Positions 8,600 to 16,453 of a stretch of DNA of 64,000 nucleotides are shown here, one piece after another. Both the position numbers and the translations under genes were made by a program. Source of the DNA: JALYGY01 sp963800975 (GTDB lineage: Bacteria > Actinomycetota > Rubrobacteria > Rubrobacterales > Rubrobacteraceae); the NCBI GenBank assembly GCA_963800975.1, contig CAWDDB010000008.1, positions 1,178,001 through 1,242,000 on the forward strand. Direction: 5' to 3'. Position 1 is the stretch's first letter. The number at the start of each line of letters is the position of its first letter. The notes beneath the pieces are model-generated. The model was not told where the DNA came from and did not search any database. It saw only the letters and a program-made list of their open reading frames with translations.

Positions 8600-9586
8600 C
8601 TACGCCTGCGCCTTCTCGGCCGCGGGCTCACCTTCGCCGGCGCCCTCGAGCGAGCGTCCCGTCTTCTCCAGGAAAACGTCGTTCAGCGATGGCTCGTCCA
8701 ACCTCAGGTTGGAGACCTTGAGGTCCTCGGCGTCGAGGGCGCGCACCACGTCGGCCAGATCTCCGGCACCGTGGTTCAGCCGCACGGCGACGGCCCCGGG
8801 CTGGGCAGGTATCTCCTGCCCGAAGCGCTCGAGAGCCCTCGCGATCGCGTCGCGCTCGCTGGGGTCTACGGGCGTCGCCTCGACGCTGGGGCGTCCGATC
8901 TCGGCCTTCAGTGCCTCGGGCGTGTCCTCGGCGACGATGCGCCCGTGGTCGATGATCCCGACGCGGTCGGCCAGAACGTCGGCCTCCTCGAGGTACTGCG
9001 TCGTCAGGAAGACCGTGACCGCGTCCTCGCGCGCGAGCCTGCTGACCTCGGCCCAGAGCGCGCTGCGGCTCTGCGGGTCGAGGCCCGTCGTCGGCTCGTC
9101 GAGAAACAGGATGCTCGGCCTGTGCACGAGGGCGAGGGCGAGGTCGAGCCTGCGCTTCATGCCGCCGGAGTAGCCGCGAACCCGCCTGTCCGCCGCCTCG
9201 GAGAGCCCGACGCGCTCCAGCAGCTCGTCCCCCCTCTTGCGGCGCTCGCCCCGCGGCAGCCCGTGCAGCGCGCCCTGCAGCCGCAGGTGGTCGCGTCCGG
9301 TGAGGAACTGGTCGAGCGCGGCCTCCTGCAGCGCCGCCCCGATCGAGGCCCGCACCTGCGGCCCCTCCTTCACGATGTCGTACCCCGCGACGGTCGCGGT
9401 GCCGCTCGTGGGCGGCAGCAGCGTCGTGAGCATCAGTACCGTCGTAGACTTGCCCGCCCCGTTCGGGCCGAGAAACCCGTAGACCTCGCCAGGCTCGACC
9501 GCCAGGCTTATGCCGTCCACGGCCCGCGGCCCCTTGCGGAACTCCCGGACCAAGTCACGCACCTCGATGCCGCCCTTGCGGCCCAT
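8600..9586 (-). CDS. ABC exporter ATPase, DrrA-like
   Basis: This 328-residue ATP-binding subunit powers the two downstream permeases. Walker A is GPNGAGKST near residue 40, the signature is YSGGMKRRLDLA, Walker B is ILFLDEPTTGLDP, and the switch His is replaced by Gln in LTTQYLEEAD, which is common in DrrA proteins. A DrrA-type C-terminal extension (residues 225-328) includes LRLDEPSLNDVFLEKTG. ATG 9586 follows GAGGA about ten bases upstream; a TTG one codon earlier is also possible. It is the first gene of a four-gene operon. Confidence 0.93.
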   Translation of the reverse strand: MGRKGGIEVRDLVREFRKGPRAVDGISLAVEPGEVYGFLGPNGAGKSTTVLMLTTLLPPTSGTATVAGYDIVKEGPQVRASIGAALQEAALDQFLTGRDHLRLQGALHGLPRGERRKRGDELLERVGLSEAADRRVRGYSGGMKRRLDLALALVHRPSILFLDEPTTGLDPQSRSALWAEVSRLAREDAVTVFLTTQYLEEADVLADRVGIIDHGRIVAEDTPEALKAEIGRPSVEATPVDPSERDAIARALERFGQEIPAQPGAVAVRLNHGAGDLADVVRALDAEDLKVSNLRLDEPSLNDVFLEKTGRSLEGAGEGEPAAEKAQA

Positions 9587-9650
9587 CAAACAGCTTTCCT
9601 CACGCTTCGAAACCGTCCTCGCAACGAGCCCTCAAAAAGACCACCAGATT

Positions 9651-10526
9651 CTACGACGCAACCTTCAGGCTCGTTAGCTCCTCGCTGACCTCCCAGAGCC
9701 TCTTCTGCGCCCGCTCGTCGCGCGGCTCGGGGGGCGAGACCTCTTTCCTGTCCGACAGGTACATCCCGTTCATCTCGACAGTCTCGGGCGAGGAGGCGAG
9801 GTAGATCAGGGTGTCCGCGCCGACCTCGGGGGTGCGCATCAACGGCTTGAAGACCCGGAAGAACAGGGCCATCGGGCCGCCGTTGTTCTGGCCGAAGTTG
9901 GTCCTGACGGCACCGGGGTGCAGGCAGTTTGCCACGACGCCCGTCCCCTCGAGCCTCTCCGCCAGCTCGTAGGTAAACAGTATGTTGGCTTTTTTCGTCA
10001 TGCCGTAGACCCGGAAGCCGCGGTAACGCCTCTCGGACTGCAGATCGTCGTAGTCTATAGTCCCCTGACGCCGCGCCTCGGAGGAGACGGTGATTATCCG
10101 GCTCGGCGCGCTCTGCTTCAGGAGATCTAGCAACAAATTCGTCAGCAGAAAGGGGGCGAGGTGGTTGACGGCCAGCGTGTACTCCAGGCCGTCCGCGGTC
10201 ACGGCTCGCCTGGACTGGATCAGGCCGGCGTTGTTGACGAGCACGTCGAGTCGGTCGTGCCTCTCCGCGAACTCCTGCGCTAGCCCGCGCACCTCGTCCT
10301 GCACCGAGAGGTCGGCGAGCATGAGCGCGACCTTCTCGTTGCCCGACGCCTCCCTGATCTCCTCTACGGCCGCCTCACCGCGTTGCCTGTTGCGGCCCGT
10401 CACGACGACCTCGGCACCCATCGCGGCGAGCGCTGTCGCCGCCGCCCTGCCGATACCGGAGGTGCCGCCCGTGAGGAGGACCACCTTCCCTCCCATGCCG
10501 CCACTCGTGTTCTGCGAAGCCACCAT
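9651..10526 (-). CDS. Short-chain dehydrogenase/reductase (retinol-dehydrogenase-like)
   Basis: This 291-residue Rossmann-fold oxidoreductase has the cofactor motif TGGTSGIGRAAA, an NNAG motif, a catalytic Ser in IITVSSEARR, and Y-x3-K as YGMTKKAN. The long C-terminus and VNHLAPFLLTNLLLDLL are typical of the retinol-dehydrogenase/WWOX-like group, which usually prefers NADP(H). AAGGAG lies only one base before the ATG, so the next codon (GTG) or a later start may be used. It is monocistronic or starts a unit with nothing recognisable downstream. Confidence 0.9.
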   Translation of the reverse strand: MVASQNTSGGMGGKVVLLTGGTSGIGRAAATALAAMGAEVVVTGRNRQRGEAAVEEIREASGNEKVALMLADLSVQDEVRGLAQEFAERHDRLDVLVNNAGLIQSRRAVTADGLEYTLAVNHLAPFLLTNLLLDLLKQSAPSRIITVSSEARRQGTIDYDDLQSERRYRGFRVYGMTKKANILFTYELAERLEGTGVVANCLHPGAVRTNFGQNNGGPMALFFRVFKPLMRTPEVGADTLIYLASSPETVEMNGMYLSDRKEVSPPEPRDERAQKRLWEVSEELTSLKVAS

Positions 10527-10629
10527 GCTCCTTCTTAGTTTGCGACTAGCACCGTGCGTATACCATCCTTTGCGGGGACACTAGGTGAGAGGACGAACAA
10601 TACGGGCACGACGGTCCCGCTGTGACTCC

Positions 10630-10764
10630 TCACGCCCCGTCGCACCCTTCGAGCACGAACGCCGGATCCTCGTCCACCATCCACGACCAGTCGTCGCCCT
10701 CGGATCTCGCCTCCACCATGGCCTGTATCCGCCCCGGCTCTTGCTCCTGACTCTTTACGACCAT
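10630..10764 (-). CDS. Acidic micro-protein coupled to the metallo-hydrolase
   Basis: This 44-residue protein begins MVVKSQEQEPGRIQAMVEAR and is rich in Asp, Glu and Trp (GDDWSWMVDEDPAF). Its ATG shares bases with the TGA of the upstream metallo-hydrolase (TGATG), and GAGGAGG lies nine bases before it. The strong site and the overlap support a real gene; no family is recognised. Confidence 0.55.
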   Translation of the reverse strand: MVVKSQEQEPGRIQAMVEARSEGDDWSWMVDEDPAFVLEGCDGA

Positions 10765-11624
10765 CACGGGTTGCCTCCTCGAGTAGAGTAACTCTGGGTG
10801 GAAGATCCGGGTTCCCGGTCCCCGAACTCGGCGCGCAACGGCTTCCAGAAGCGCCGCCCACCCTCGCGCACGATGCGGCCGAAGCCTGAGCCCGGGACGT
10901 GGCCGGCGGCGACGGGCATCCCCTCGGCCTCGAGCCAGTCCAGCAGCTGCGCGCGGGTGAACGCCGCAAGCTCCTTGTCCGCGTCGAAGGCGATGTTCCA
11001 GGTAGGCTCCGTTGCCTGAGCCGGGTGGGCGATGACGTCACCCGCGACGAGCGCCTGCTCCCCACCGGAGGAGACGAGTAAACTCGCGTGCCCCGACGAG
11101 TGCCCTGGTGTCGGGATCGACGTGAGCTCTTCGTTTAGCGGCTCCTCGCCGTCGATCAGCTCGAGGTCGTCGAGCGCGGACATCGCCTTGCGCAGGAACG
11201 GCTCGGCGCTCTCCCACTCGGTCTCCTGCGTCACGTAGCGCGCCCTCGGAAAGGCCGGGCCGCCGTCTGGCGCCAGGCTCCAGCCGACGTGGTCGCCGTG
11301 CAGGTGCGTCAGGTACAGAACGTCCACGTCCTCGGGCGCGACGCCGTTGCCCTCGAGGTCCTCCAGCAGCCGGCCCCGCATGCCCATCGCCCCGGGCCCG
11401 ATCCCGGCGTCGACCAGCACCGTCCACCCCGGCGACCGCAGCAAGTACGAACCCACCCGCCCGAAGAGCGTCTCGTCGCCCGCGAACGCCCAAGGGAAGC
11501 GATCAACGTAAGGCTCCCATTGCTCCGCCCGTACGCCGGGGAAGATCTGCCCCAGCTTGAAAAAGGGGCCCTCGACGTCGGTAAGCGCGGTGATATCGAC
11601 CTCACCAACGGTGATGCTCCTCAT
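10764..11624 (-). CDS. MBL-fold metallo-hydrolase
   Basis: This 286-residue protein has the binuclear zinc motif HLHGDHVG near residue 108, a second-ligand region PTPGHSSGHASLLV, and GDVIAHPAQ carrying the bridging Asp. It is most like the lactonase/glyoxalase-II group of the metallo-beta-lactamase fold. The start ATG overlaps the stop of the upstream F420-type gene as ATGA. The unit is probably under the divergent MarR gene. The substrate is unknown; lactone or thioester hydrolysis is likely from the fold. Confidence 0.9.
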   Translation of the reverse strand: MRSITVGEVDITALTDVEGPFFKLGQIFPGVRAEQWEPYVDRFPWAFAGDETLFGRVGSYLLRSPGWTVLVDAGIGPGAMGMRGRLLEDLEGNGVAPEDVDVLYLTHLHGDHVGWSLAPDGGPAFPRARYVTQETEWESAEPFLRKAMSALDDLELIDGEEPLNEELTSIPTPGHSSGHASLLVSSGGEQALVAGDVIAHPAQATEPTWNIAFDADKELAAFTRAQLLDWLEAEGMPVAAGHVPGSGFGRIVREGGRRFWKPLRAEFGDREPGSSTQSYSTRGGNP

Positions 11625-12145
11625 GAGCGTCCTTCCTCGAAACCGTCATCCTTCAGGGCGACCCGGATCATGACCCGCGTCCTCGCCGCCTCCAGCAGGG
11701 CATCTCCGTCCGGCTCGCCCGCCGCGGTTCGCGGCACCGCGTAGTGCCCGCGCCGCGTCATGCCCGGGTTGGCCTCGGCCATCGCGAGCAGGCCCCTGGC
11801 CACCTCCTCCGGGTCCTCGATCACCCGCGCGACGCCCGAAAGGTCGCGGCCCCGCAGCCGTACCCGTGCGTCCACCCCACCGCGCAGGTTCTTCCACCAC
11901 ACCGTGTTGGTGAAGAGCGCGAACGTCACCACCTCATCGCCCTCGCGCATGTACGTGAGAGGAAGCGTGTACCGCTTCCCGCTCCGGCGCCCCCGGAAAG
12001 TCAGGAGCATGGCAGCCTCGCTGAACCCCCCAAGCCGGTGCAACGGAGAACGCAAGACCCCGGACACCACGCGGTCCAGTGCCTGGCGCGGAAGCCCCTT
12101 GTGTATCGTCAGCCCACCTGGAACGGTAACGTTGGTAGCGGTCAA
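11621..12145 (-). CDS. Second deazaflavin-dependent nitroreductase-family protein
   Basis: This 174-residue protein is related to the one at 6586-7053. The core is MLLTFRGRRSGKRYTLPLTY, then VTFALFTNTVWWKNLRGG and a C-terminal region NPGMTRRGHYAVPR. Family members bind F420 or lipids/flavins and reduce organic substrates. It heads a three-gene unit with the metallo-hydrolase and the micro-protein, and its promoter region is shared with a divergent MarR gene. Confidence 0.85.
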   Translation of the reverse strand: MTATNVTVPGGLTIHKGLPRQALDRVVSGVLRSPLHRLGGFSEAAMLLTFRGRRSGKRYTLPLTYMREGDEVVTFALFTNTVWWKNLRGGVDARVRLRGRDLSGVARVIEDPEEVARGLLAMAEANPGMTRRGHYAVPRTAAGEPDGDALLEAARTRVMIRVALKDDGFEEGRS

Positions 12146-12180
12146 GGAATCTCCTCTCCACTTTGGTAGACTCCGTTATA

Positions 12181-12214
12181 GTGTAATTATACACATTAAC
12201 ATTGACAACAATGT
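12181..12214. promoter_or_regulatory. Two palindromic operators between divergent genes
   Basis: GTGTA-ATTA-TACAC (12181-12194) and ACATTG-ACAA-CAATGT (12199-12214) are both perfect inverted repeats with 4-base spacers. Their centres are 19 bases apart, about two helix turns. They sit in a very AT-rich island between the F420-type gene (start 12145) and the MarR gene (start 12271), the expected place for MarR dimer binding. Binding itself is inferred. Confidence 0.6.
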
Positions 12215-12270
12215 ACGTCAAACAGTAAACTTGGGGTCGTTGGTACGATGAGCACGAGTCGGGAGGGAGC

Positions 12271-12747
12271 GTGAAGACGGTAAGGCCCCCATCATCCGAG
12301 GACAGTCTGCGGCTACGGCTGGTAGACGCCTTCGCCGACTTCGGCCCGTGTTACATGAGGTGGGTCAAGTCTCGGCTAAGGGACAGGGGGCTCACCTACG
12401 CGCGGATGAGGCTGCTCGGTGCCCTGTATTGCGGGGGACCCCAGATCATGAGCAGCATAAGCGACGGGCTAGGCGTGACGCGTCGAAACGTCACGGCGCT
12501 GGTGGACGCGCTCGAGGATGAGGGTCTGGTAAAGCGGCGGCCCCACCCCACGGACCGCCGGGCCACGGTCATCGAGCTCACTCAGCAAGGAGAGCGGACC
12601 GCCGACGCCATGTACGAGGAGCACCGGGAGGCCGTCTCCGAGCTGTTCGCGGAGCTAACCGAGGACGACCAGCAAGAGCTGCTGCGCCTGGTCGACCAAT
12701 TACACACGAAGCTGCAGGCTGCAAGCACCAAGCACCAGGACGCGTAG
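12271..12747 (+). CDS. MarR-family transcriptional regulator (divergent)
   Basis: This 158-residue winged-helix repressor has the recognition region MSSISDGLGVTRRNVTALVD followed by LEDEGLVKRRPHPTDRRATV, with the MarR wing D-R-R. GGGAGGGAGC lies directly before the GTG start. It is divergent from the F420-type/metallo-hydrolase unit, the classic layout for autoregulation plus control of the neighbour. The C-terminal helix (ELLRLVDQLHTKLQA) fits the dimer interface. Confidence 0.92.
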   Translation: MKTVRPPSSEDSLRLRLVDAFADFGPCYMRWVKSRLRDRGLTYARMRLLGALYCGGPQIMSSISDGLGVTRRNVTALVDALEDEGLVKRRPHPTDRRATVIELTQQGERTADAMYEEHREAVSELFAELTEDDQQELLRLVDQLHTKLQAASTKHQDA

Positions 12748-12876
12748 CGCGGATCCTACCCCGCCTCCGCAAACCCTCCTCCATCGCAACGCAGGCACGC
12801 GGTCGAGCGACGCCACCCTACCGACGTCCGAGGCCGAGACCAAATTCCCCATTCCTCATTCGCAATTCTAGATTCC

Positions 12877-12894
12877 GGCGCCTGTGGCGCCTTT
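12877..12894 (+). terminator. Hairpin after the MarR gene
   Basis: GGCGCC-TGT-GGCGCC makes a 6-bp GC stem followed by TTT. It lies after the MarR gene and about 60 bases before the PfkB start, so it probably ends the MarR transcript. Confidence 0.5.
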
Positions 12895-12952
12895 GTCCGG
12901 GTTCTGGAATACTGCCCGCGGACGGTGCCCGGAAGTGAGGAGCGGCGATACG

Positions 12953-13948
12953 ATGGACGCACTGGGCGGGGAGCTTGGGCCGCTCGACGTCGTGTCCGTC
13001 GGGGAGCTGGTCGTGGATTTCATCTCGGTCGAGCAGACCGACACCTTGGGCAACGCGACGACGTTCCGCCGCTACCTCGGAGGCTCGCCCGCCAACATCG
13101 CCGTCTACGTCTCCAAGCTGGGCGGCACGGCGGCCATAGTCTCGAAGACCGGCATCGGGGCCTTCGGGAAGTTCCTGAAGAGCCAGCTCGCGCGCCACGG
13201 CGTCGTCACCGAGTACCTGATCATGGACCACAAGACGCACACGACCATCGTCTTCGTCTCCTCCACCGCTGGCACCCCGGACTTCGAGGAGTTCCGCAGC
13301 GGCGACTACCTGCTCTCGGCCAGCGAGATCTCCGGGGAGGCCATAGACCGCGCCAGGGTGGTCCACTCCTCGGCGTTCGCGCTCTCCAGGGAGCCGTGCC
13401 GCTCGGCTGTCTTCGAGGCCTTCCGGCTCGCGCGCGAGGGGAGGAAGTTCGTCTCCTTCGACCCGAACTACAGCCGGCGCATCTGGCCTGACCACAAGGA
13501 GGCCAGAAAGGTCATCGCGGGGGCCTACGAGCACGTGGACGTCACCAAACCCTCCCTCGACGACGCCGGGCGTATCTTCGGCCGCGAGCACGAGCCCGAG
13601 GACTATCCGAGGATGTTCCACGAGATGGGTCCGGCGACGGTGATCCTCACTATGGGCAGAGATGGGATCCTCGTCTCGGAAAACGGCCGCGTCTCCCACG
13701 TGCCGGCCAGGCCCGTCGTGGTCAACGACGCGACCGGGGCGGGGGACGCGTTCTGGGCTGGCTACCTGACGGCGATGCTGGACGGGGAGCCCGCGACGCG
13801 CTGCGCCCACTTCGCCCGCGAGGTGGCCGAGATGAAGCTGGAGCGCGTCGGACCGCTGCCGGACGAGATAGACAGGGAGCCTATCTACGCCAGGCTCCGG
13901 GCGACGGGCGAAAAAGAGGCGAGCACGAGCAAAGATGGCGCCAGGTAA
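12953..13948 (+). CDS. PfkB-family sugar kinase
   Basis: This 331-residue ribokinase-fold kinase begins with VSVGELVVDFISVE. PfkB signature 1 lies around GGSPANIAVYVSKLGG, and an intact catalytic motif NDATGAGDAFWAGYL holds the anion hole and base Asp. Fructose or another ketose or deoxy-ketose acid is the likely substrate class. The ATG at 12953 has GAGGAG ten bases upstream. It sits 39 bases before the glycosyltransferase/PfkB fusion, whose C-terminal domain is clearly its paralogue, so the operon holds two related kinase domains. Confidence 0.92.
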   Translation: MDALGGELGPLDVVSVGELVVDFISVEQTDTLGNATTFRRYLGGSPANIAVYVSKLGGTAAIVSKTGIGAFGKFLKSQLARHGVVTEYLIMDHKTHTTIVFVSSTAGTPDFEEFRSGDYLLSASEISGEAIDRARVVHSSAFALSREPCRSAVFEAFRLAREGRKFVSFDPNYSRRIWPDHKEARKVIAGAYEHVDVTKPSLDDAGRIFGREHEPEDYPRMFHEMGPATVILTMGRDGILVSENGRVSHVPARPVVVNDATGAGDAFWAGYLTAMLDGEPATRCAHFAREVAEMKLERVGPLPDEIDREPIYARLRATGEKEASTSKDGAR

Positions 13949-13987
13949 GGGTCGCGAGCGGACCGTACCGGAAGGGAGGACCCCCCG

Positions 13988-16453
13988 ATGCACGTCGCGT
14001 TCCTGAACCCGCAGGGGAACTTCGACCCCAAGGATTCCTACTGGACCGTCCACCCGGACTTCGGCGGGCAACTCGTGTACGTCAAGGAGCTGGCGCTCGC
14101 GATGGGCAAACTGGGTCACAGGGTAGACATCGTTACCCGCCGCATCGTGGACCCCAACTGGCCCGAGTTCGCCGGGGAGACCGAGGCCTACCCCGGCAAC
14201 GAGAACGTCCGCATCCTGCGCGTCGCGTGCGGCCCTGACCGTTTCCTGCCCAAGGAGGAGCTCTGGCCCTACCTCGGGACCGAGTTCGTCCCGAGGCTCC
14301 TCGAACTCTACGACCGGGAAGGCTCGCTCCCGGACGCCCTAACCTCGCACTACGGCGACGGCGGGCTGTGCGCGGCCCTGATCGAGGCCCGCACCGGCAT
14401 CCCCTTCAGCTTCACGGCCCACTCCCTCGGCGCCCAGAAGATGGACAAGATGGGCGTAACGCGGGCCAACGCCGCGGAGGTGGACGAGCGCTACCACTTC
14501 TCGCGGCGTCTCGTCGCCGAGCGCCTCTCGATGAACCGCTCGGCGGTCAACATCACGAGCACCTCCCAGGAGCGCTACAACCAGTACACCCACAACGCCT
14601 ACAGGGGCGCCGTGGACCCGACCGACGGCGCCCGCTTCGCCGCGGTCCCACCCGGCGTGGCGATGCACATCTTCGACAAGTCGTCCAGGTCCGAAGTCGA
14701 GGAATCCGTCCACGCCCACGTGCGGGCGGCGCTGGAGAGGGACCTGGATCCCGGGCGGTTGGACCTGCCTTGCGTCGTCGCATCCAGCCGGCTCGACCCC
14801 AAGAAGAACCACCTCGCGCTCGTCGAAGCGTTCGCGAGCAGCCCCACGTTGCGGGCCAGCGCGAACCTGGCGATCGTCACGGGAGACCTCGAGAACCCGC
14901 TCGAGGACTACAGGGAGGCCGGCGAGGGCGAGAGGGCCGTCCTCGACGAGATCATGCGGGTCATAGATCGTGCCGGTATGCGCGGCCTCGTCTCTATGTT
15001 CGCGCTGCGCAACCAGGGCCAGCTCGCGGCCGCCTACCGATACTTCTCCGCGCGGCGCTCGGTCTTCGCGCTCACGGCCAACTACGAGCCCTTCGGTCTC
15101 GCGCCCCTGGAAGCGATGGCCGCGGGGCTCCCGGCCGTCGTTACCAAGAATGGCGGCCCGAGCGAGTCGCTGCGCGAAGGGGACGAGGAGTACGGGCTAC
15201 TGGTGGACCCCGCAGACCCGGAGGAGGTCGCCGCGGGCCTCTACGCGCTTACGAGCAACCCCGAGCGCTGGCGACGCTACGCCGAGGCCGGCTACGGGCG
15301 GGTGCTGGCCCAGTACACCTGGGAGCGCACCTCCGAGGGGTACCTCGAGGCCATCGAGGGACACAAGCGGGCCGAGAAGACCCCGGACGAGGACTTCCCG
15401 ACACCGCGGCCGCGCATAGAGATCCCGGTCTACTTCACGGAGCCCCGGCCCGAAAACGACCTCTCCCCGGATACGCTGGGGGAGCTCTACTTCGCCCTCG
15501 ACGTGCTCGCGGTCGGGGAGACGCTCGTGGACTTCATCTCGCACGACTTCGCGATCTCGCTCCGCACGGCCGGCCGATTCAGCCGCTACCTCGGCGGCCA
15601 GCCGGCGAACGTCGCCGTCTACGTGGCCAAGCTAGGTGGGCGCTCGGCCGTGATCTCCAAGGTCGGCGCGGACTACTTCGGCGAATACCTTGAGGAGCAG
15701 CTCGGGCGCCACGGCGTCTCGACCGAGGCGCTGCGCCGCACCGGGGAGGCCGCGACCACCAACGCCTTCGTGACCCGGACCGTCGGCGTCCCGGACTTCC
15801 AGGTCAACCGGGGCGCGGACGCGCTGCTGAACATCCGCGAGGTCCCGGACGAGCTCGTCGAGCGCGCCGGGGCGATCCACACCTCGGCCTTCGCCCTCTC
15901 GCGCGACCCGCAGCGGCTCGCGGTGCGGCGCGCCATGAGGCTCGGCGCCCGTCTCGGCAAGCTGGTCTCCCTCGACCCCAACTACGACCCGCGGGTCTGG
16001 CCTGACAGAGAAGAGGCCTGGGAGGTGCTCGCCGAGGTTCTACCCTACGTCGACATCGTGAAGCCCTCGCTCGAGGATGCCAGGCGCCTCTTCGACCCCA
16101 ACCTGGACGACGACGCGCTGGAAGAGGCCTGCCTCGAAACCTTCCACGACCTGGGCGCCGACACCGTCATAGTGACCCGCTCCGGCGGCGTCGTAACGGT
16201 CTCGGACGGCTCGTCCGTCGAACACGTCGGGCCGCTGCCCAAGGTAAGGGTCGAGAACGTCACCGGAGCCCGCGACGTCTTCTGGTCGGCGCTCCTCGTC
16301 GCCCGCCTCGACGGCAAAGGCTGGCAGGAGTGCGTGCGGTTCGCGCACGAGGTCGCCACCCTCAAGCTCGAGGCCGAGGGCCACGTGGAGCGCATGATCG
16401 ACCGGCACGCCCTCTACGGGCGGCTGGAGACCCCGGCCGAGCACCCGGCATGA
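13988..16453 (+). CDS. Sucrose-phosphate-synthase-like glycosyltransferase fused to a PfkB kinase domain
   Basis: This is an 821-residue two-domain enzyme. Residues 1-470 are a GT4 glycosyltransferase of the sucrose-phosphate synthase/mannosylfructose-phosphate synthase type: FGGQLVYVKELALAMGKLGH at the N-terminus, the HSLGAQK loop, ITSTSQER, and the EPFGLAPLE catalytic motif near residue 366. Residues 507-812 are a PfkB domain (LAVGETLVDFIS, GGQPANVAVYVAKLGG). Its signature 2 reads VTGARDVFW: the second Gly of GAGD is Arg (residue 762) while the Asp stays. The fusion suggests that the sugar acceptor is phosphorylated or sensed and then glycosylated. GGAGG lies before the ATG. The downstream gene overlaps by ATGA. 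Confidence 0.9.
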   Translation: MHVAFLNPQGNFDPKDSYWTVHPDFGGQLVYVKELALAMGKLGHRVDIVTRRIVDPNWPEFAGETEAYPGNENVRILRVACGPDRFLPKEELWPYLGTEFVPRLLELYDREGSLPDALTSHYGDGGLCAALIEARTGIPFSFTAHSLGAQKMDKMGVTRANAAEVDERYHFSRRLVAERLSMNRSAVNITSTSQERYNQYTHNAYRGAVDPTDGARFAAVPPGVAMHIFDKSSRSEVEESVHAHVRAALERDLDPGRLDLPCVVASSRLDPKKNHLALVEAFASSPTLRASANLAIVTGDLENPLEDYREAGEGERAVLDEIMRVIDRAGMRGLVSMFALRNQGQLAAAYRYFSARRSVFALTANYEPFGLAPLEAMAAGLPAVVTKNGGPSESLREGDEEYGLLVDPADPEEVAAGLYALTSNPERWRRYAEAGYGRVLAQYTWERTSEGYLEAIEGHKRAEKTPDEDFPTPRPRIEIPVYFTEPRPENDLSPDTLGELYFALDVLAVGETLVDFISHDFAISLRTAGRFSRYLGGQPANVAVYVAKLGGRSAVISKVGADYFGEYLEEQLGRHGVSTEALRRTGEAATTNAFVTRTVGVPDFQVNRGADALLNIREVPDELVERAGAIHTSAFALSRDPQRLAVRRAMRLGARLGKLVSLDPNYDPRVWPDREEAWEVLAEVLPYVDIVKPSLEDARRLFDPNLDDDALEEACLETFHDLGADTVIVTRSGGVVTVSDGSSVEHVGPLPKVRVENVTGARDVFWSALLVARLDGKGWQECVRFAHEVATLKLEAEGHVERMIDRHALYGRLETPAEHPA

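Noticed and set aside
8480..9688. A 402-codon plus-strand frame opposite the ABC exporter ATPase
   Set aside because: It is antisense to a gene with all ABC motifs and has the composition of a shadow frame.
12818..14119. A 433-codon minus-strand frame opposite the PfkB gene
   Set aside because: It lacks a ribosome site and is antisense to a gene with clear PfkB signatures.
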